Shown here: one piece after another, positions 60,201 through 64,000 of the stretch
Position numbering within the stretch: the first letter of the stretch is position 1
How the letters are laid out: each line of letters begins with the position of its first letter
NCBI GenBank assembly: GCA_035316325.1
Contig: DATHJB010000216.1
Coordinates: forward strand, 1 to 64,000
Length of the DNA: 64,000 nucleotides
Direction of reading: 5' to 3'
Origin: Acidimicrobiales bacterium
GTDB taxonomy: Bacteria; Actinomycetota; Acidimicrobiia; Acidimicrobiales; VFJN01
The notes under the pieces: model-generated
Told to the model about the DNA's origin: nothing
Database searches by the model: none
Seen by the model: the letters and a program-made list of their open reading frames with translations, nothing else
Made by a program: the position numbers and the translations under genes

Positions 60201-61577
60201 CTGCGAGGCCATCTGGAGATCGCCGGCATCACCACGGCCGCCCGCCTGGGGGAGCAGACCACCCTGCCACCGGGCCGGGTCGCCTGGGGCCTCGCCGCCC
60301 TCGAACAGCAGGGCATCGCCCTCCAAGGTCGCTACACCGCCTCGGGTGGGGCCGGCGAGGTCGGTGCGACCGGCGAGGTCGAGTGGGTCGCCCGGCGGTT
60401 GCTGGCCCGGATGCACTCCTACTCCCGGCGGTCGCGGCGCACCTCGGTGCAGGCGGCCACCGCGCAGGACTTCATGCGGTTCCTGCTGCGCTGGCAGCAC
60501 GTCGCCCCGGGCACCCAGCTCGGCGGCGAGCAGGGCCTGCTGACGGTGTTGGAGCAGCTCCAGGGCTACGAGAGCCCGGCCGTCGCCTGGGAGCCCGAGC
60601 TGCTCACCCGGCGGCTCCGCCACTACGACGCTCGCTGGCTCGACCGTCTGTGCCACGACGGCGAGGTGGCGTGGCTGCGGCTCACGCCCCGGCCCAGCGA
60701 CGACGACGGCCCCTCCACCACCATGGCGCCGTCGAAGGCCACACCGATCTCGCTGGTCCTCCGCAACGACCTGCCGTGGCTGCTTCCGGGCACCCGAGGG
60801 GCCCTCGCCACGGTCCCGCCATCGATCGGGGCCACGGCCGAGGTGCTCGACGTGCTCCGCACCCGGGGCGCCTCCTTCGCCGGCGAGCTGGCCACCGCCA
60901 CTCGTCGACTGGCCGACGACGTCGAGCGGGCCCTGTGGGACGGCATGGCCCGGGGCCTGATCATGTGCGACGGGTTCGGGGCCATCCGGTCCCGGGTCAT
61001 GCCGGAGCGGCCGGCGAGTCGCAGCGCCCGGCCGGCGCGGCTCTCACGGCTGGGGCGTTCGGTGCGACCGACGGCCGGCTCCGCGGGGCGCTGGTCGCTG
61101 GTCCCGGCCGTCGACCTCGACGCCGATGCCGATGCCGACGCCGAGCTCGACCGGCACGAGCTCGCCGAGGCCGTCGCCGAGCAGCTGCTGCAGCGTTGGG
61201 GCGTGGTGTTCCGCCACCTGGTGGCGCAGGACAGCGTCCGCCTGCCCTGGCGGGAGATCCAGTGGGCGCTGCGCCGCCTGGAGGACCGGGGGCTCGTCCG
61301 GGGCGGCCGGTTCGTCGCCGGCTTCAACGGGGAGCAGTACGCCCTGCCCGAGGCGGCCGAGCAGCTCGACCACGTCCGCAAGCTGCCCCGAACGGGCGAA
61401 CGGGTGGTGCTCAACGCCACCGACCCACTCAACCTCGTGGGCGTCGTCGTGCCGGGCGACACCGTCACCGCCGTCCGCACCAACCAGGTCGTCTACGTCG
61501 ACGGCGCCGTTCCCGCCGCCACCACGGAGCCGATCCCGGAGACCGAGACCGAGGCGCTGGCCTCGGTCGGTCGGTGA
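57276..61577 (+). CDS. lhr: ATP-dependent helicase Lhr (full-length)
   Basis: A 1433-residue superfamily-2 helicase. Motif I is IAAPTGSGKT (61-70), motif Ia YVSPLKALAVD, motif II VDEIHAVARD (D189-H192), motif III GLSATQRPV, motif IV VFVNTRRLAERV and motif VI QRLGRSNHT. The winged-helix and Lhr core follow to about 900, and the C-terminal extension fills the rest, as in the long Lhr of mycobacteria and E. coli. It translocates 3' to 5' and unwinds DNA and RNA-DNA hybrids in repair. The ATG at 57276 is preferred to 57267. It ends one base before the convergent kinase gene. Confidence 0.94.
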   Translation: MSVQQIQLPTEPTPGSALRYPVLGAFHPAVAEWFLRRFPEGPTPPQTAGWPLIAAGHDTLIAAPTGSGKTLAGFLVSIDALYKAHAAGVDVRERASVVYVSPLKALAVDIAENLQRPLAEIAQVAVELGLSPPALEVGVRTGDTTSWERTRMVRRPPSFVVTTPESLYLLLTSERGRDALRTVETVIVDEIHAVARDKRGAHLALSLERLEALCERRPTRIGLSATQRPVETVGRLLVGDRPLPEIVDVGHRRALDVSLELPDGEMEAVVSAEQMSDVLAAIARHVGEHRTTLVFVNTRRLAERVAHDLGERLGDDVVAAHHGSLSKERRHRVETRLRAGDLKALVATASLELGIDIGPVELVCQIGSPRSIATFLQRLGRSNHTRSGTPKGVLYPLTRDELVECAALLAAVRAGRLDAIELPHLPLDIAAQHVVAEVAAQEWRTDDLYELVRRAAPYNALTRAQFDEVVTLVADGIETGRGRRGAYLYHDAINGEVRGRPGARIAAATSGGAIPETGDYKVVAEPDETHVGTVNEDWAVESMAGDIFLLGTHSWQIRKVEPGVVRVHDAGDTPPTIPFWLGEAPARTVELSEEVSALRQLVDRHLAAADPDGARQWLVTEVGLPADAATMIVDYIAAGRAALGATPTQQRLVFERFFDDTGGMQLVIHSPFGGRINRGLGLALRKKFCRTFNFELQAAATDDAVILSLGPHHSFPLDEVPRYVHSRTVRDTLEHAILDSPMFQARWRWNLNRSLMVLRFRSGRKNPPPIQRMESDDLLAAVFPQAAACQENVTGPIEIPDHLLVRQTVEDTLHEALDVDGLKALLERIEAGEVEVHCADTTEPSVLAHEIITARPYAFLDDEELQNRRTNAVTLRRGLAVELGTIGALDPEAVAQVHSEIVPVPTSADDLHDLLAGLVATQRRPDWEPLFAELAARGRAQVVPRDGTELWCTTEARDDVRQALDEGDDDAVTRMLRGHLEIAGITTAARLGEQTTLPPGRVAWGLAALEQQGIALQGRYTASGGAGEVGATGEVEWVARRLLARMHSYSRRSRRTSVQAATAQDFMRFLLRWQHVAPGTQLGGEQGLLTVLEQLQGYESPAVAWEPELLTRRLRHYDARWLDRLCHDGEVAWLRLTPRPSDDDGPSTTMAPSKATPISLVLRNDLPWLLPGTRGALATVPPSIGATAEVLDVLRTRGASFAGELATATRRLADDVERALWDGMARGLIMCDGFGAIRSRVMPERPASRSARPARLSRLGRSVRPTAGSAGRWSLVPAVDLDADADADAELDRHELAEAVAEQLLQRWGVVFRHLVAQDSVRLPWREIQWALRRLEDRGLVRGGRFVAGFNGEQYALPEAAEQLDHVRKLPRTGERVVLNATDPLNLVGVVVPGDTVTAVRTNQVVYVDGAVPAATTEPIPETETEALASVGR

Positions 61578-61578
61578 T

Positions 61579-62745
61579 TCAGGAGACGAGCAGCAGCACC
61601 AGGAGGATGAGCACGGCCGTTCCGAGGATGGCGGCCAGGATCACGACGTTGCCGACGAGCGACTGGATGAGCAGTCCGGCGATGCCCAGGCTGACGCCGA
61701 TCAGGGCGAGGATCGCACCGAGGTGCACCCGGTCGCCCCGGGGCTCTGAGGTCGACGGGCGGGAGGTTGCCCGTCCCTGGCCCGACCGTCGATCGGGCAC
61801 CTGGCGCGGCTGGCGCAACGTCGGCTGCGGCCCGGCCGCCGGGGTCGTCGTCACACCCGCGGCGGGCAGCGTCGCCGGGACGTCGGGCACGTCCGGCAGC
61901 TCGGGTGCCTCGCCCTGAGCGCTGGTAGTTGCGCTGTCGGGTTGGCGGAGCCAGGTGAGGAGCTCCTCCGCGGTGTGGGTGCCGTCCGCGCCGATCAGGG
62001 CGGCGACGTAGCCGCGCCACCTCGGGTCGAGACGCGGCGAGATCGTCGGCGGCATGTCGAGGATCAGCTTCACGTACTCGCTGTCGGTCATCTCCGGCGA
62101 ACGCGGGTGGAGCCGTTCGCCGCACAGGGCCTCGTGGATGGTGACGCCGAGGGCGTAGAGGTCGGCGGCCTGGTCCTGGCGGCCCCGGTGCGCGGCCGGC
62201 GACATGTACGGGAACGTCCCCACCACCGCCGTGCGCGGGTGTGACTCGCCGGCCGGGATCAGCCGGGCCGTGCCGAAGTCGCACAGCTTCCACACCCCCG
62301 AGCTGTGCCGCAGGATGTTCGCCGGCTTCACGTCACGGTGCACGCAGCCGCTGGCGTGGGCGGCGGCCAGGGCACTGAGCATCCCGTCGAGCAGCTCCCG
62401 CGCCTCGTCGGACGACAGCCGGTGGTCGTCGCGCCGGTCCAGCTCGTCGGCCAGCGACCGCTCGCACAGCTCGGTGGCGATCCAGGCGTAGTCGTCGTAG
62501 CGGCCCCCGTCGCCCACGATGTCGGCGTCGTAGAACCGCACGATGTTGGGGTGCGACAGGTCCTCCAACCGGCTGATCTCGTGACGCCAGCCCGCGAACG
62601 CCTGCTCGTCGGCGATCGGCACCAGCTTCAGCGCCCGGAACAGGTCGACGTGCCGGCGTCGCGCCTTCCACACCTCGCCGAACCCGCCCGATCCGAGCCG
62701 CTCCTCGAGGATCCAGCCCGCCACGACCCGGTTGGTGGCGTCCAT
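61579..62745 (-). CDS. Membrane-anchored Ser/Thr protein kinase (Hanks type)
   Basis: A 388-residue kinase. The kinase domain spans residues 10-270: the glycine loop [14 protein letters not shown]40 in RALKLVPI, the catalytic loop [11 protein letters not shown] (D138) and DFG at D156. The activation-segment APE is replaced by MSPAAHRG. A Pro/Thr/Ser-rich linker follows. Two helices ([19 protein letters not shown] and [18 protein letters not shown]) end the protein, with only a few residues between and after, so it lacks the PASTA sensor of PknB. The lipid-embedded C-terminus suggests a membrane-tethered cytoplasmic kinase. Confidence 0.92.
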   Translation of the reverse strand: MDATNRVVAGWILEERLGSGGFGEVWKARRRHVDLFRALKLVPIADEQAFAGWRHEISRLEDLSHPNIVRFYDADIVGDGGRYDDYAWIATELCERSLADELDRRDDHRLSSDEARELLDGMLSALAAAHASGCVHRDVKPANILRHSSGVWKLCDFGTARLIPAGESHPRTAVVGTFPYMSPAAHRGRQDQAADLYALGVTIHEALCGERLHPRSPEMTDSEYVKLILDMPPTISPRLDPRWRGYVAALIGADGTHTAEELLTWLRQPDSATTSAQGEAPELPDVPDVPATLPAAGVTTTPAAGPQPTLRQPRQVPDRRSGQGRATSRPSTSEPRGDRVHLGAILALIGVSLGIAGLLIQSLVGNVVILAAILGTAVLILLVLLLVS

Positions 62746-62792
62746 CTCGTCATCGACGCTACCGCCTGGCCCCGGTCGGCGAGACTGCGGGG

Positions 62793-63221
62793 GTGACCAG
62801 CCGACCGGTGTCGCCGTTCCACCTCGCCTTCACCGTCGACGACCTGGCCCGGGCCCGGGAGTTCTACGGCGGGGTGCTGGGCTGCCCGGAGGGGCGGTCG
62901 AGCGAGCTGTGGGTCGACTTCGACCTGTTCGGGCACCAGATCGTGGCGCACCTGGCACCGGTCACGGCCCGGCACCACAACCCCGTCGACGGCCACGACG
63001 TGCCGGTGCCGCACTTCGGGGTCGTCCTGCCCTGGGACGAGTTCCACCCCTTCGCCGAGCGGCTGCGGGCGGCGGGGGTCGACTTCGTGATCGAGCCGAC
63101 GGTCCGGTTCGCCGGGCAGCCGGGCGAGCAGGCCACGATGTTCTTCCTCGACCCCGCGGGCAACGCCCTCGAGTTCAAGTCCTTCCGCGACCTCGACGCC
63201 CTCTTCGCCACCCAGGGCTAG
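62793..63221 (+). CDS. VOC family protein (glyoxalase/dioxygenase fold)
   Basis: A 142-residue single VOC protein with [20 protein letters not shown], then a helix, and the C-terminal [20 protein letters not shown]. Putative metal ligands are His10, the His of PHFGVVLPW and Glu of ALEFKS. It is close to the dihydroxybiphenyl dioxygenase/glyoxalase-like group. GTG start at 62793. Its TAG stop shares the palindrome CTAG with the stop of the convergent gene. Confidence 0.92.
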   Translation: MTSRPVSPFHLAFTVDDLARAREFYGGVLGCPEGRSSELWVDFDLFGHQIVAHLAPVTARHHNPVDGHDVPVPHFGVVLPWDEFHPFAERLRAAGVDFVIEPTVRFAGQPGEQATMFFLDPAGNALEFKSFRDLDALFATQG

Positions 63222-63970
63222 CTCTGACCCGAGCGGAACTGGGACTGTTGGTGCTCGTCGAGCTTGATCCAGGTGGCGCGGGACTCGGCGAGGACCTCGC
63301 CGGTGTCGTCCCACACCGCCGAACCGGCCAGGCGCTTGCGGCCCTCGGCGGAGATGCCCCAGGCGCCGACCACCAGGCGGTCGCCCACCCGGGGACGTCG
63401 CCGCACGACCGCGGTCATCCGGCCCATCACGTGGGGCGGTACCGGCGGGTCCTCGTGGTACCAGACCAGGCCGGTCGGGCAGTCGAGCGCCGACCACAGG
63501 AAGATCGGCTCGACCAGGCCGTCGGCGTCGGCCAGCGACGGGTCCGGTGACCACGGCCAGGCCGTGCGGTCCGTGCCGGACCACCCCGGGAAGAGCCGCA
63601 GGCCGTCGCCGGGCGCCCGGTGCGGTCCGCAGGCGAAGCAGCCCGGGAACCAGTGCTGCGCCCCGTAGCGGTCGACGTCGAACGTCGCCGCCAGCTTCTC
63701 CGCCTCTTCCCAGCTGACCGGTTCGGGAGAGGTGCCGTCGTCGAGGTCGGGCGCGACCACTGCCTCGGCGACCAGGTGCTCGCCGTCGAGCAAGGTGACC
63801 CGGTCGGGCTCGGGTGACAGCTGCAACGGGCGGTCGATCGGGGGCGGGCGGCGGAGGGTCACCTGGACGGCGTCGGGGCCCAAGGACGCGGCGACCAGGC
63901 CGCAGGCGTAGCCGCCGTGGCCCGAGTCGGGCGGCCCGACGAAGCGCCGGGAGATCGTCACGTTCTCCAC
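63218..63970 (-). CDS. Hotdog-fold thioesterase-like protein
   Basis: A 250-residue protein of the two-hotdog type. The linker carries [20 protein letters not shown], a motif typical of this actinobacterial thioesterase group (CFxCGP...GLRL). The C-terminal half ends with [20 protein letters not shown] and [10 protein letters not shown] catalytic Asp or Glu is not obvious. A role in acyl-CoA or acyl-carrier hydrolysis is likely but unproven. GTG start at 63970; upstream bases to 64000 show no other gene. Confidence 0.85.
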   Translation of the reverse strand: MENVTISRRFVGPPDSGHGGYACGLVAASLGPDAVQVTLRRPPPIDRPLQLSPEPDRVTLLDGEHLVAEAVVAPDLDDGTSPEPVSWEEAEKLAATFDVDRYGAQHWFPGCFACGPHRAPGDGLRLFPGWSGTDRTAWPWSPDPSLADADGLVEPIFLWSALDCPTGLVWYHEDPPVPPHVMGRMTAVVRRRPRVGDRLVVGAWGISAEGRKRLAGSAVWDDTGEVLAESRATWIKLDEHQQSQFRSGQS

Positions 63971-64000
63971 CGGAGGGGATACTAAGAGCCGAGCCGACAG

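Noticed and set aside
57201-60656. A 1151-codon open frame on the minus strand
   Set aside because: It lies opposite lhr, whose helicase motifs are unmistakable. The antisense product has no recognisable fold.

Overview
The window is about 72% GC, dense with GTG and TTG starts and packed with overlapping operons. It reads as the chromosome of a high-GC Actinomycetota. The supporting content is an F420-type nitroreductase (DDN fold), a mycothiol-dependent isomerase-fold protein, a DUF397/Scr1-XRE pair, DivIVA, a full-length Lhr helicase and an LLM-family flavin oxidoreductase. Acidimicrobiia is a plausible class, but that is inference. I see no rRNA, tRNA, phage, insertion sequence or CRISPR array.

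Layout. 1-9.8 kb: the end of a surface protein, an LLM oxidoreductase, a crotonase, an arginine-to-ornithine catabolic unit (Lrp regulator, guanidino hydrolase, RocD), a DDN-like protein, an ECF sigma/anti-sigma pair, a lipoprotein, glutamate dehydrogenase and a CHAD protein. 9.9-20 kb: an extracellular LTD/nuclease/Calx-beta protein, a DUF4214-SGNH protein, an ICMT-like methyltransferase, a two-gene ABC exporter and a His-rich membrane protein. 20-24 kb: an unknown protein, the DUF397/XRE pair and a DUF393-metallo-beta-lactamase fusion. 24-30 kb: metals. An ECF nickel/cobalt importer (M, N, Q, O) diverges from a Fur-type regulator across a Nur-like palindrome. A copper-type unit follows: a His-rich secreted protein, a catalytically dead P1B-ATPase homologue and a PCuAC chaperone. 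30-39.5 kb: a VOC protein, a UvrA-like ABC protein, a TetR operon, an amidase, a Nudix hydrolase, and a flavohaemoglobin coupled to a DivIVA-like protein. 39.6-42.4 kb: a two-gene NLR-like module in which a small protein and an NB-ARC/TPR protein carry matching RHIM-like motifs. 42-50 kb: a serine hydrolase, a PhoX phosphatase with a PHO box, a MacB/FtsX-type ABC system and a lipoprotein. 50-57 kb: a Gfo/Idh/MocA oxidoreductase whose start lies in a hairpin, a pair of paralogous secreted proteins divergent from a two-component system, Hsp20, DUF4388 and pirin. 57-64 kb: Lhr, a Ser/Thr kinase, a VOC protein and a thioesterase-like protein.

A feature outside the genes stands out. Six intergenic palindromes begin and end with GAAAT...ATTTC and contain a second inner stem. 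Three of them are the same 51-bp element, and in one copy the stop codons of two convergent genes sit at its apex. The best candidates for under-described biology are this palindrome family, the RHIM-like NLR pair, the dead P1B-ATPase unit, and the two-component system with its tandem secreted paralogues.
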